Shown: positions 35,628 to 48,144 of the stretch, one piece after another
Numbering within the stretch: the first letter of the stretch is position 1
Layout of the letters: the number at the start of each line of letters is the position of its first letter
Assembly (NCBI RefSeq): GCF_022539315.1
Contig: NC_066313.1
Span: 73,349,934-73,413,933 of the forward strand
Length of the DNA: 64,000 nt
Direction of reading: 5' to 3'
DNA from: Serinus canaria
Lineage: Eukaryota; Chordata; Aves; Passeriformes; Fringillidae
The notes under the pieces: generated by a model
What the model was told of the DNA's origin: nothing
What the model saw: only the letters and a program-made list of their open reading frames with translations
The model's database searches: none
Position numbers and translations under genes: made by a program

Positions 35628-38593
35628 TTCCCTTTTATTTATCTTTGCATAGTACAGAGCAAAGGTTGGCAGTATGTTGTAATGCTCAGTAGACAAAAGT
35701 CTTGTTCTGGCTTAATCATGGCAAGTAAGAGCTAAATCAGGGGTTTTATCAACTTTAGTAATCTGGAACTTGAATATATTTTCTCTATCACCCTCCTCCT
35801 TAATATTATATGAAAGTATTCTGTGCTGTTTTTTATATGTTAGCCTTTCACAAAGACTCTGGGAGAAAAAATAAGTTCTATTGTTTCCTCCATGGAGAGG
35901 CACTGCAAAAGATTCCTGCAGCCCTGGGGTGCCATTATCCAAAATTCAGAATTTCTGGTAGAAATTAATCAATTTTGGTTTCATGAGCATAGAATGGACA
36001 CTTGAATACAAACACTAAAAGTTTGTAATCTGCATCTTGTGCTGATATAAAAACTGATAGAATTCATGGCCAAGACAGCCTCAAACACAAATCTGGAATA
36101 TAAACCTTATTTTCAGTTACTATATGATTTAAATTATTTAAAATTCCAGACTAAAACCATCTTTCCTTGCTTTCTTTCTAAGCCAAAGTTATCATGACAG
36201 CTCAAGTGAAACCACCTTTGCCAACCACCAGAATGAAAGTAGAGAAAATTATCTTAACCTAATGCCTTTCATCTTTTCTGCTTACTTCTTAAAACAACTT
36301 GAGCACCTCCAGAGTTTGCAGAAGTAATAGTTTCTCTAAGTCTCTCCTCTGTACAGACTGTAGTAGCTATTATACACCAATATCTATTCCCTTAGTTGAA
36401 GTGTCTGGGTTGGGTGGATGGCTCTGAGGGTGTGAAGCCACATTATGATTATATATTAAAAAAAAATGAGATCCCTAGTTCAGAATTATTTTTCCCTAGT
36501 TTAGCTTATTTTACAAAAAACAAGGGACAATGAGTAGAGTACTCTGATATGTTGTACAACTGCAAATCTGGTTGATCAGAGGTTAAGAACAAGATTTGCA
36601 GATGTAAATCTAATCCTTTTTGTGAAAAAACCTTTTGTGTGCTTCAGGCCAATTAGTCTCCATAATGCATAGGTAGCAACATGAAAGAATTCGCAGTGCT
36701 GTTAAAAACACAGGCTTAACACCTGCTAACAATTATGTCAGTTCAGGTTAAAGATATGTAATTGTACAAATAAAAAGTGAATTCATCTTGACAATGCCTA
36801 ATTAAAAGTATTTTACTTTTTGAATTCTCTGGTAAGCAGTAACCTCCATAATCCCATATTTTCCTCTTGTTTTCCAAAAATAGTATAATCAGTGCCTACA
36901 GTTTAAATACAATACCAAGATCTGATGGCTTATTTCAGGGAGCACCCCTGAAATAAAGGGGACATCACCATTCAGTAAGGTAAATAATAAGGTGTAGAAG
37001 AGGGGAACAGTACTTGTTGTTTCCCACTGCTTTTCTTACCTCAGAAGTATAAAGAATAGGCAACCTGGGTGTATAATTCCTCAGATGGAAATGAATTCAG
37101 CCTGAGAGAAGCTCTCTGATGTTGTGGGACTGCCAGAAGAATACAAAAAGCACCAGCACTTGCCTGCTGCTTAAACTCTACTTACCCTGCCAAATGTCTG
37201 TGCTCCCCCTGGGGCAATATAAATTCCTACAAGGGACTCACAGCATCCATTGCCCTGTATGTTTGCTTTAGGATGTGTCACTGAAGAAAGAGATTCCCTC
37301 CTGTAGGACTATGGGGATTGTGCTCCTGTTACTGGATCAAAAGAGCTGGGACTCATCTGGCCTGATCTTGCCAGGGACACCACTGACAGCTTATTACTTG
37401 GGGGGGCATCCTGGAAGGGTGCTAATGTCTTCACTCAGAGCGACTCCTGAAGACTGCAGCTCCTAAAGAGGGACTGTGGATTTCTGAAAATGCTAATGTT
37501 TCGTTGAATGATAGCAGCAGATCATGAGCTTTGACATGTCTTGTGGAAATCACAAATGGAGATTAACTATGCTGTCCTCTTTAAGGCACAGGAGATATTA
37601 GTGCCCATCACCCATCATCATGTCATACAGCAGCTACAAATACAGGATCAAATTCAGCCATTCTAGAATTCTGCTTTTGGCATGCAAACACAGTTCTCTT
37701 GAACTATATGATTTCTCCACATGCAGGAAAAAGCTTCTCAAAACTTGAAGTGATATCAGAGTAAATTACTCAGCATTTTCAGCAGGCCCCATGTTGACTG
37801 CAGCACTTAGATACTACAGCTTCTTTTGAAAATAGAAAGACTGAACAGCATTGTCAAAAAGTTTAAAAGATTTTATAATGAAACCATTGGACCCAAATGA
37901 CGACTCTTTTGTTCCATTTTCATTCCTCATCTCCAACTCCTTCCTATTATTTCACATCAAAGGGAAATGTCTGTCTAGTACACATGAGCACAGTTTGTAA
38001 GTTGCAGAGAACAGCAAATTTCTCTCTGGTTAGATTCAGGGGAAGTGCTGGGGAAGCTGTTTTGCCACTGCCCTTAAAATGCTATGAATTAACCAGGGGA
38101 TGTTGCATAAGATATATCTAGAAACAAGAAATATGTTCATTATTTATTGCTCAAATACTCTGTGGTTCTGGGACTATTATTTTGTACTTTTCCAAGTCCA
38201 TAGCTATGCCTTCCCAAAGGACACCTTGCTTCCAGGAGAGCAGTAAACAGTGCTGCTATTTCTGTCCTAGGTTACCATGCATATTAGCACCTCAAAGAGT
38301 TTTCTCTTCAGTGGAGGATTTGATGTCTCAATTAATTGCACTTATGTAGGGCTGAATCCCTGTTTACCTGTTGGGATATCCCTCGGGCACTTCACTGTGC
38401 TGATCTCCCTGTTTCACAGGTAGGGGACCAGCTGGAGAATATTGTGCCTCTTACATGATCTGGTTTCCCTTCTGGTTTGGGGGATTTGGACCAGCAGGTC
38501 TCTCTGGCATATGACTGTGAATGAAGCCCACACCTAGACTACAGAACCCATAGTCTTTTTATAGTTCAGTTCCCTGGAACTCCATGCAGTTGG
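35628..38593. other. Intronic stretch without recognised element
   Basis: Unique-looking AT-rich sequence. The part at 36640-36830 contains homeodomain-type words (CCAATTAGTC, GTAATTGTAC, CTAATTAAAAG) and may be regulatory. No exon is recognised. Confidence 0.45.
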
Positions 38594-38628
38594 TTTTTTT
38601 TTTTCTTTTTTTTTTCTTTTTCTTTTTT
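38594..38628. repeat. T-rich pyrimidine tract
   Basis: Thirty-five bases of T interrupted by four C, ending ttttttaagg. Confidence 0.9.
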
Positions 38629-38689
38629 AAGGATTGCAAATCCAAATGAAGAACATGTAAGTTTCATTTTACCCAAAGTAGGTGGGACT

Positions 38690-38840
38690 AAATATAATTT
38701 AATCAGTTTGAACTTGCTATTTTGGCTGCGCCTAATTGAGGCAATGCTGTATTACACTAGGAAGGGTGAAAATTATGTTATTTCTAAAAACATGTCTTTG
38801 GTTAAATCACCGTTCGACTTGGTCAGTATTGATAAACTTG
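38690..38840. promoter_or_regulatory. Candidate conserved regulatory segment
   Basis: A low-repeat segment with ggctgcgcctaattgaggc, gctgtattacac and cgttcgacttgg retains CpGs in an otherwise CpG-poor intron and contains a TAATTG homeodomain-type word. This is suggestive only; conservation cannot be judged from one sequence. Confidence 0.3.
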
Positions 38841-39619
38841 AGATATTCTGAATTCTATTTTTGGCAAGCACCACTATTTTTAAAGAAAAAAATAATTGTG
38901 CAATAATTAGAATAGTGCCCAGAGGAGAACTGACAGTTTTATTTCAATTTTAGTTGAAATAAAATTTATCTCTCTGTCCATTTTCTTGCATTTTGTTTCT
39001 TCTTGTATTTAGCTGCACTTACAAACCTTATATCTGAGCAAAGTATTGGTTGCACCATGACTCTATTTTATACATTTCAAGTATTTTATCTTGGAATCTG
39101 CATCCATTTTAGAAAACTGCATAAATAAGAAACAGTTTTCATATGCTTATAATAAACTTGAATGTATGTAATATCTTGAATTACGTGTTTTCCTGATGAA
39201 TTGATTTAGTGACTATTTCAGATTCTCTGAGCTTCATATTAGAAACAAATGTCAAATTATTCAAGTCTCCATTATTCAGGCAAAAGTAATGGAGAGATAA
39301 ATGTAACTCAAAGCAAATTTGTTCTTCAAGTAACTATCAAAACACTTGGTTATATCTGAAAATACTTTGCTGAGTTTATTATACAGTATCACAATGATGT
39401 CAAAGCAAAACTGACATTGATTTGCTTTGTATTATAATTTTGAGCCATTGCTTGGTGAGGGCTAATCTGTTTATGATAAAGTCTTAGGTAGCAAATGATC
39501 CATTTAGAATCACAGATTTCTTTTTGGAATACAGAAATAAAATAGTGTTGGCAACCAGCCTTAATTTCTCCTTACAAATAAACCCTAATGGTGCAAATGA
39601 ACAATACACATACAGGTAA

Positions 39620-39652
39620 ACACACACACACACACACACACAAAAAAAAAAA
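39620..39652 (+). repeat. (CA)n microsatellite with A tail
   Basis: Eleven CA units (39621-39642) are followed by a run of ten further A. Confidence 0.97.
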
Positions 39653-39958
39653 GTGATTTTTGATGATAATCATTCTGTCAGATTCCATTAATTAGAAGTC
39701 TGAGGGTTTCTTAGTATCAGTTTCTTATGCTATTTTAGTTCTTGAATTTCAGAGAAAGTTTCAATTTTTCTTGAAGATGAAAAATTAACCCAAACCTCAT
39801 CTCATTAAAGGAATTCAAATGTGTAGACACTCTCGGTCTAAATCATTGCATTTTTCTTTACTTTTTGATTGCTTTTTCAGGTCTTTTTTCAGGTATGAAA
39901 ATATTGTCCTAGGCTGCCAAAAGCTGGAAAAATTATTAGCAATGTGCAAAACCTGCTT

Positions 39959-40052
39959 ATTAATCTTGTATTAATATTACATATTATATATAATACATAT
40001 TATACATATTATGCATATATATTATAATATGCAATATTAATACAGGATTAAT
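39959..40052. repeat. AT-rich 94-base inverted repeat
   Basis: The outer 30 bases on each side are complementary at 28 of 30 positions by eye: attaatcttgtattaatatt on the left pairs with aatattaatacaggattaat on the right. The inner 34 bases are almost pure A/T and partly self-complementary. It could extrude as a cruciform in DNA or fold as a long hairpin in the pre-mRNA. Confidence 0.92.
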
Positions 40053-43000
40053 GTTCTTAATGTAAACCAAATGTTCTTGTTCCTTAATATCAACAAAATG
40101 TTTTCTTTTTTTCTAATGAAGCCACACAGATTTACAAGGTCATTGAATAGACTCAGTCACTTTACTTTGTTTTGGAAAGACTTTTTAAAGATAAGCTAAT
40201 AGAAGAAGGTGAAGAGTGTTTGGCTGAGCTATAAATTTCTCCTAACTTGGCAAAGAGACTGTGACAAAGATCCCTAGGTAGTAGGCCATATCAGTGCCAA
40301 ATTCAGTGGAGCAAAAACTTGAAATCATTGGAGAGATTAGAATTTTAGTAAAACACAAGATTCAGGAAGTAATTATTTCTTTCTAATAAGTGTCCTATGG
40401 ATTCCCTTCTTGTAATATTTTGACCCTCCATTTTTTCTTGTAAAGGATGCTTTATCAGAAGCAGGAAATAAGAGGAGAAATGTAGATTTTTTTCCTTATC
40501 AACAGAAGATCTTACCATTTCTAAAGTCAAGAGAAGTAGTTTGATGCAGAGTGCTATGACAGAGCTGGTATGGCCAAAATTCATTCAGCATTTTTGCAAG
40601 AGTCGAATCTAAAAGTGTTCTGATGCATTTGGGAAATTTCAATGTGTTTAAAAAGTAATGTGAAAAACTCTGCTCCTATATTTCTTATTTCTCTGTGTTA
40701 CTCAGTGTCACCTGCCCTGTAATATAACATTCAACATCCCTTAATGTCATTTATATTGCAAGTTGACCTATGGGAGTTTAAACTCCCATAACATGTATTT
40801 TTCATTTAGCCACCAGAACTTTCCCTGTCAGTAGGAACTCACCTTCATAATATCAGACTCCAATTTTCAGCAGCAAAGAGCCTTTTTATCTGTCTTGTCT
40901 TGTTAACTCTTAAAATACATTTAACTGTGAAGGAGAAACTCGTAGCTTGAAAAATAAAGAATGCAGTTTTGGTTCTGCTGGATATTTGTTGCTGACCTCA
41001 GAAGAGAGCCTAATTTTTCAACTAAATGATGCATCTCACTGTAATGTTAGAAAATGAGATGAAGGTCAGTCTTCACTCTCAGTGTATTGGTTACAGCACC
41101 ATCTTGCACTTAATTCAACTGTAGAATAAGATGAAAACCATTACTAAAACAAATGATGGACCATGGAGAATGGACAGTGCCAAAAAGGCAAGAAATTATC
41201 CTGAGCATGAGACAATAAAAGATAGAGCACTCACAAGATTCTAGCTTGGATTTCACAAATTAAATGATACAAAAAGTCTTCCAGTAGATTGAGCTCTTTT
41301 AATAAAACATGTAGAATGTTTAGATTGGATCCACTGGCCTTTAGCTATACTTCAGCTTCCTTATTTTTGTATATTGATGAAAAGAAGGAAATTAACAGGA
41401 TATAGACTCTCTCTGCTGCAGGAACAGGAGTGACAGTTCTGGCCACACACAGCTACAGTTTGTGATTTGTGTTTCATTTGTACACTCAAAAGAAGGGGTT
41501 ATGTATTTCTTATGACAAACTAAAAATTAATCCATGGATATTTTGTCGGTTGAAATTTTGCTAACATCTGCAGTGCTGACAACATACTTTAAATCAGGTC
41601 CTCCTCTTTGTACTGCATTTACTATTTGGTTAGCTTTTCATAAAAATTAGAAAATGAAATATTCGTAATTTTTCCTGGGAGACTTTCTGCCAGGAAAATA
41701 TTTCCATGTAAGTAATAAGAGATGTCTGCTCCAAGTTACACTGATGGCTAAAAAGACATTTCAGTAGTACAGAAATCATCTATTCTAGATATTAATGACT
41801 GATATTCTCATTTTAGTATGTTGACTGCACCTAGATAAATCACTTTCAAATTATTAGAGAGTTTTGAGGCATCTCATAATATTTCGTTTGCTTTTTTTCT
41901 CCATATACTATTAATATATTCTTACATATCTTTCAATCTTTCATTGATACAAGTGTATATTTGGTGGTTTGTTTTTTTATTCAAATGCAACTACTAGAAA
42001 AATACATACAGAGCCTAGTTGTCCAACTGACGTGTATTTTGAAGAGTGTAAATATAACATAATATTTTAAAAATTAAAAAGAAGCAAAATTATGGTAATA
42101 TGCAAGTCATTTTAAGAAGCCTCCAAAATTTCCATTCTGATCAAAATTTTCTATAAAAGCATAATAAAAGGATTATAAATTACTCAGGTCAAAATCAGGA
42201 AGGGCAGTGTGGCAGAACTTTACCTGATGCAAATAATTTGCTAATGGAAGTATGTCAGTGAAAAATACACGAAGATCTAATTCCACTTATACTGAATGTA
42301 TTGATAAAGAAATAATTCTGAAATTACTTCATTTGGTCAAGCTGCTTATTATTGAGAGAGGAGGAAAGCAAGTTCGTATTTTTCTTTGTGTAAAAGCACC
42401 TCCAAGCTCTTCATCAAGATTGTCAGTTTCAAGATGTGGAAGAATTCTCTCCCTTTACAAAAAGAAATTTTTTAGTAAGAATATCTAGTTACATGGATTC
42501 TAAAGCAGAATTACTGAATAAAGTCCAATGCACAGGGCACAGGTAGTGTTGTATGAAAGGTGAATTCACATTTGTTTGAAATCTGGTGATGTTAAACCCA
42601 AGCATGAGTCCAGACAGAGCTGACATGGAGATACCACAGATTCTCTTCCAATCTGCTTTGTCCAAGCAGAACAGGCTACAGGGCCCGACCAATAGGTGGC
42701 TACTCTTTACAGGGAGTGAAACCATCAAATCCATGTAACTTGCACTCTCTGGAGAATAAACATCTCAGAGGGAAGCAACAGGTTACAAGTAGCTTTTTCC
42801 AAAGTGTTTGACACTGAATTTTCTTTTCATTTTCTTTTCTTGTCTTATTTGGTCCAAATGGTCCAAGTTGTGTAGTCTTCTGGTTTATAGTGCTCTGTAG
42901 GTGACAAGAATGCAGTCCTTTCCAGCTGTGCAGTTTCATTGGTGGTGTTTGTGGGGTTTTTTTCCAGTTTTCTTTACCTCTTACTTTTTTTAGTGTTCTA

Positions 43001-46000
43001 AATAAATATGCAAAGCATATTGCACACAGGATTTTTGTAGCATAACTTAATCAGCATTGTAGGAAATGTGTTTCTACTTGCCACAATTCATGGCTTATTT
43101 TTCTAAAAGCATTCTATTTTATTGTCACTTTCACCTCTGTGGACTTCTGAAACAAATGTTTAAACTGAATAACATTGCATTTGTTATGCATGAAAATAAT
43201 AAGCATTTATGAGGAAGAGTAATACATCTTTCAGCTTTTAAGTTGGTCACAAAAACTCTGTGTTTTCAAAAGTCTTTCTTGTTCAAATTTTTGAATGCCT
43301 CTCCATAAATTTCACCCAAGTCTGAGAGATCTGGGAATACCATACAAAATAAGTGGTTCCATTTCTCATGTGTTTTTTGGTATTCCAGTTCAGTTTATTT
43401 GCTGACATCTTTTTCTTGGAAACTGACTCTCAATATATCCTACACATATGTGCTGAGCTGTTATAAAAGAGACAAAAGACAGTCAAATCTCTGACTTACT
43501 GTGTTTCAGGAGAGGATGTTTTGAGGGTGAGAGGGTAGATTTTTCTGAAAAGTTCCCCTCAAGTTTAGGGTATTTCTCAAGGTAAACTGCAAGGCCTTTA
43601 GGCATAAAAGTATTATTCCAAGCACTGAAGGTCCCTAATACGAATATGAAAAATCTAATTAGCTTTTCCTAGACCAAATTGCTTTTCAATCCTTGTAAAA
43701 ATATAAAGTTTAAAAAAAAAAAAGTAAAAATGATAATGAAATAGTAGTTACTGGATGTGCAGTCTCTGCTTTTCATTACTTCATACTGAAATTCTATTGA
43801 AATTAATAGAATAAATAACTATTATATTGCCATAGAACACCTTGCAGAACAGGATTACGATTCAAGGCAGATAGGTTAGCTATGAAATATCAATATTTTC
43901 AATGGAAAGTGGGTAGCTATTGAAATTCCTTTGAGTCTGAATTCCATAGCTACTCAAAGCTTTGGTTATCTGTCAGATCTCTCTAATTTAAACAGATACA
44001 GATAAGATAGGAAAATTATTTTGTTTGATTTCAATTGGATGACTGAATATTTCTCTGAAGCATTTAAACAAACTCACCAGATTCAAGCTATTACAGATGA
44101 CCTCATTCAAGAACAAATAGGAGAATTTATGTTATTTTATGAAAGGTAAGAGAAAAGATGCAGAGTTGACCTATCCCACATTATATACATGGATGTATTT
44201 AATTAATATATCTTATCTAGTGAATGAAAGGGCATGAGAGCTGAGTGAACTCCCAAAAGCATGCTACACAACGTTTCAAGTAACAAAATTTTAAAATGTT
44301 AAAATGTTCTTACGTTCAAGAAACTATTTCAGCGGAGGCAGCAAGCTGATGCTTGAAGAACAGCAGCTGTAGTTTGTTTTTTTGGGGGAAATGGAGCAAC
44401 TGCCTTCATACATTTTAGAGAAGTGCCAAGAATATGAATGGGCACCATCCCAACCAAAACTTATTTCTACAAAACTATTGTTTGAAAGAAAGAATGAATC
44501 CACACTGCAAGTACTATGTGTCACCTTTTAGTGAAGAAGAAAGAAACAGAGAATGGATGAAAAAAAAGGCTATCATAATTCACAGGATTCATAGGAATCA
44601 CAATTTTTCCTTTAATTGACCATAGACCAGTAAAGCAACAGGTTTTATCCTTTTTTTCTAATGTGTAAACTAAAAAATTTTCCTGCAGTCATCTGGATGA
44701 TCAGACTGAGTGCTTGGATTAACACAATATGTTTTCTAACTATTGCAGCAAATTGTGGGGTGAATTGCTGTCATTTGGGAATGTCAGGATGACCCACACA
44801 TCCCTTCCTACTATTTGAACATGAAGTGGAAGATTGTTTTCCTAGTGAGAATGGCACCTGGTTTTGTCAACACATGTCAATTCCCAAAAAAGCTTGCTGA
44901 AAAAGATAAGTTTGCATGGGTTGAAAATTCAGACCACATCAAAAAAAGCTTTATTGCTAAAAGAACAGTAAACACAGATATCAGTAGGATGCTTTGCCAC
45001 ATGTTTTTACTGCAATTAAGGTGCAACATAAGTCTTATTTAGTTTAGGTACTGAAATCTGGTTAACATCCTAACTACAATATAAAATGGTAGCACAGATT
45101 TGAGCCTTAATTTGCTATCTGTATTTCCCCGAGCTCCCAAGTGGGTCCTGTAACCTGAGTCCACTGATGGCCCAGCCACATCTATTATCTATAAAGCTGG
45201 AATGGGTATTTCCAAGCAGAATACCATCTTTCCTCTTGCTACAGAGACTAACTTTTTTAAGGAAGGAAACACACAGCAAGAAGAGATGTTAAATAACAAT
45301 CTTAATCAATCTGATTTCCAATATGTACAATTCCTGCAAGTATAAACCTGAAAAGAGATTAAGTATCACAGTTTGCAGCTTATGTCCTCATAAACTGCTA
45401 CTAAGGAATCTCAACATTCCCAGAATCATTCAGACTCTGTCTCTATATCAATGACATTCAATCTGAAAAGGCCTATTCAATTCATACTTTTGAGACCATG
45501 ATTTTCCATGTGCACTCAGAGAAATTATCATGACTATCTGAACTTTCTAATCACTGGGTAATTTTGTCTTTAGGAAGCTCTCACCTGAGACAGATGAATT
45601 GCTTTCCTTCTCTGCAGAAACTCACTGTGCACATGATATCTGCAGCAGTGATCCAAAAGAGCACAGGAAGCACGTAATACAGATCTCATGGGGTCTGAGC
45701 AGCTGCTGACCAATGAAGTTTTCACCCAAGCAATGGAGTAGATGTGCATTTTTTCATTATTTTTATACAAAATTCTGAGTGTTGCCTGAAGTGTGTCTTC
45801 ATTATTAGGTGATGCTAATAATGATTCTGCTTCAGAAAACAGTGATGACAGACAGTCTTCCCTGCACTTTCCTGTGTTCCAGTCCCAGCCCTGAAGGCCA
45901 GAAAGCTGATCTCCACAAAATAACATACACATTCTTTTCTACTTTTTCAATAAGTGTGCTTAGCTGAGTTTGTTCTCTGGTTTGTCTCACCCTGTGACCC

Positions 46001-46128
46001 AGTGGGTTCTGGCACCATGGCAAGGGAGAGGATGTGTGCTGAGCTAGGAGACATCAAAAAATAATAAAACAACAACCCAAAATGCCCTGTCTTCTCAATG
46101 CTTTGTATTAATTATCCTAATTTCTCAG
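40053..46128. other. Intronic stretch without recognised element
   Basis: About 6 kb of AT-rich sequence with the 22-bp palindrome as its only clear structure. The longest frame, 120 codons on the minus strand at 45570-45932, has no recognised domain and no splice context; I treat it as chance. Confidence 0.5.
40769..40790. repeat. Perfect 22-bp palindrome
   Basis: tatgggagtttaaactcccata (split here as tatgggagttt / aaactcccata) is fully self-complementary with no spacer. Confidence 0.96.
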
Positions 46129-46557
46129 AATTCACAGAATCACTGGGTTGGAAGAGACCTTCAAGATCATTGAGTCAATCCCATGCCCCAACTCCTCAAC
46201 TGAACCATGGCACTGAGTGCCACATCCAGTCTTTTTTCAAATACATCCAAGGATGGTGACTCCACCACCTCCACAGGCAGACCATTCCAGAAGTTTATGA
46301 CTCTTTCAATGAAAAACTTTTTCCTGATATCCAGCCTATATTTCCCTTGATTTAGCTTGAGTCTGTTTCCTCTGATTCTGTCAGCTGCTGCCTGCTAAAG
46401 AGACCAACCCCCACATGACTACAGCCACCTTTCAGAAGTTGTAGAGAGTGATAAGGTCACCTCTGAGTCTCCTTTTCTCCAGGCTAGACAACCCCAGTCC
46501 CTCAGCTGTTCCTCACAGGGCTTGTGTTCCAAGCCCCTCACCAGTCTCCTCTGGATG
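46129..46557 (-). mobile_element. CR1 LINE 3' end of an older-looking subfamily, minus strand
   Basis: It begins with attcacagaatcactggg and ggttggaagagacc, the reverse complement of the CR1 3' terminus. It continues with tccaccacctccacagg, ctttttcctgatatccagcc and ctccttttctccaggct, the standard avian CR1 3' untranslated and C-terminal region. It ends near ctcctctggatgc. It differs clearly in sequence from the two near-identical copies at 14.4 and 23.4 kb, so it is another subfamily. Confidence 0.95.
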
Positions 46558-46818
46558 CAAACCAAAACTCCCCTAGATTTTTACTTTAAAACTTTCAATC
46601 CTTTTTCCTCACACCAGCCAGACCCTCCTCAGGGATTCACTAGGTTAAGGTGTAGTCATAGCCCAGTCACCTTTTGGTGCTCAGGAATCAACACAACACC
46701 TGAAAACTAACAACTGAGATCCCTGAGAGGAGACCAGGAGAGCCTGGAAGCCTCCATCTGTGGTTCCTGCTGGATGAAGGAGCATGGAGCTGCCCCTGCT
46801 GTTCCTACTGTCTTGTAT

Positions 46819-46844
46819 GGGGGGGGAGGGGGGGGCGACTGGGG
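46819..46844 (+). repeat. G-run with G-quadruplex potential
   Basis: Eight G, one A, eight G, then CGACT and four G. Four or more G-tracts with short loops fit the G-quadruplex pattern on the + strand, which is the transcribed RNA sense of GPC6. Confidence 0.85.
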
Positions 46845-48121
46845 CTGGTGCCTTGTTTTCTGCTAAGCATATGGTGTGGCACAGAGTGGGAAAGTGTGAC
46901 AGAAAACACTTCTAGTCCTGTGAAGGCAGTGTGTGAGCAAGCTACATTTGGGAATCACTCTCTGGTCACGCTTTCACATTTGGCACCCATCCTGCTTAAG
47001 CCAGCCCAGGCAGTCCCCACGCAGCAGCCAGCTGTGTTTGTACCACTGTGCCATCACAGTGCCCTGAACGTGGGATCCTCCACTGAAACAAGCAGGGACT
47101 GGCAGCATGGGGGAGTGAGCTGCTGGATGGAGAGTGTCAGGGAGAGAAAAAGAGCTCCCTGGGCCAGTGATGTCAATGGAAATATCAGCCAGGTTGTGAT
47201 TTAAGAGATTAGTTTGATGCTACCATGGACAGCTGCCGTGAATGGGTCAGTCACATTTCTGTCCCTGCCACAGGTTTGTGCCGTGCCTTTTCCAGCAGCA
47301 GTGGGGCAGCCAGCCTGGGGAGAGCTGACTGGGACCAGAACCCAGCCACAAAACTAGGATAGGCTTTCAACTGGGATAGCCCTCAGCTACCTGATGTAAC
47401 TCATCTGCCACTATATCAACTTATGGCAGAAAGAAATCATTCAGGACAAGAAGTGGAAAGCTAATTTCATCTTCATCAGTAGATCTTTAGGTGCATTTTA
47501 AAGTAACATCCTTAAGGTGAAGGGTCTTGAAGAGCCAGTCTAAGAGCTGGAAGCTGTCAAAATCAGAGAACTCATTCCCAGCCATGTGTTCCTTCTCTTT
47601 CCATTCTGCTGACCTGTTTCCTAAGCTTTCTTCAGCCTACTACCTGGTAGAAAATGAACCATGAGGGGAAAGGTTGTTTGAAATTCTCAGCCAGAGCAAC
47701 ATCCATTCAAGAAGAGGACAACTTAAGTAGAAATGCAAATCCTAACTTTACATGAGATGACTGTGGTGACCATTGCTGAAAAGGTGTCTTGTAATTTATT
47801 CTGCATCCCTTTGACCCCATATGGCTGCATATTTGCACTGATTCCTTTGCACTCACTTGGATGCTGATAAGGTGTTTTTCTGAACAGGACCAGTGCCCAA
47901 GCATAAAATAATCATGCCTGCCACTTTTTTTTTTCCTGTTTCATTTTTTGTTTTGTTTTTTAAAACCAGTTTTGTTCTCAGTGTGTTCATTGAGTTGTCT
48001 TGGCTTATTGCCCCCTTTGATCACCATCCAAGGCATGGTAGGGCCAAAGTAAAAGCTGTGGATGCTCATAACAGGGAAGCCAAATGAGGTGTGGGGTAGG
48101 AGAGTAAGATGTCCTTCTAGC

Positions 48122-48144
48122 CTTTTACTACCAGGTAGTAAAAG
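48122..48144. repeat. Near-palindrome with one central base
   Basis: cttttactacc, A, ggtagtaaaag: two perfectly complementary 11-base arms around a single A. Confidence 0.93.

Noticed and set aside
45570..45932. Minus-strand open frame of 120 codons
   Set aside because: No recognisable domain, no splice or promoter context; a frame of this length is expected by chance a few times in 64 kb read in six frames.
46848..47204. Plus-strand open frame of 118 codons
   Set aside because: GC-richer patch with fewer stops; no domain or conserved motif seen.
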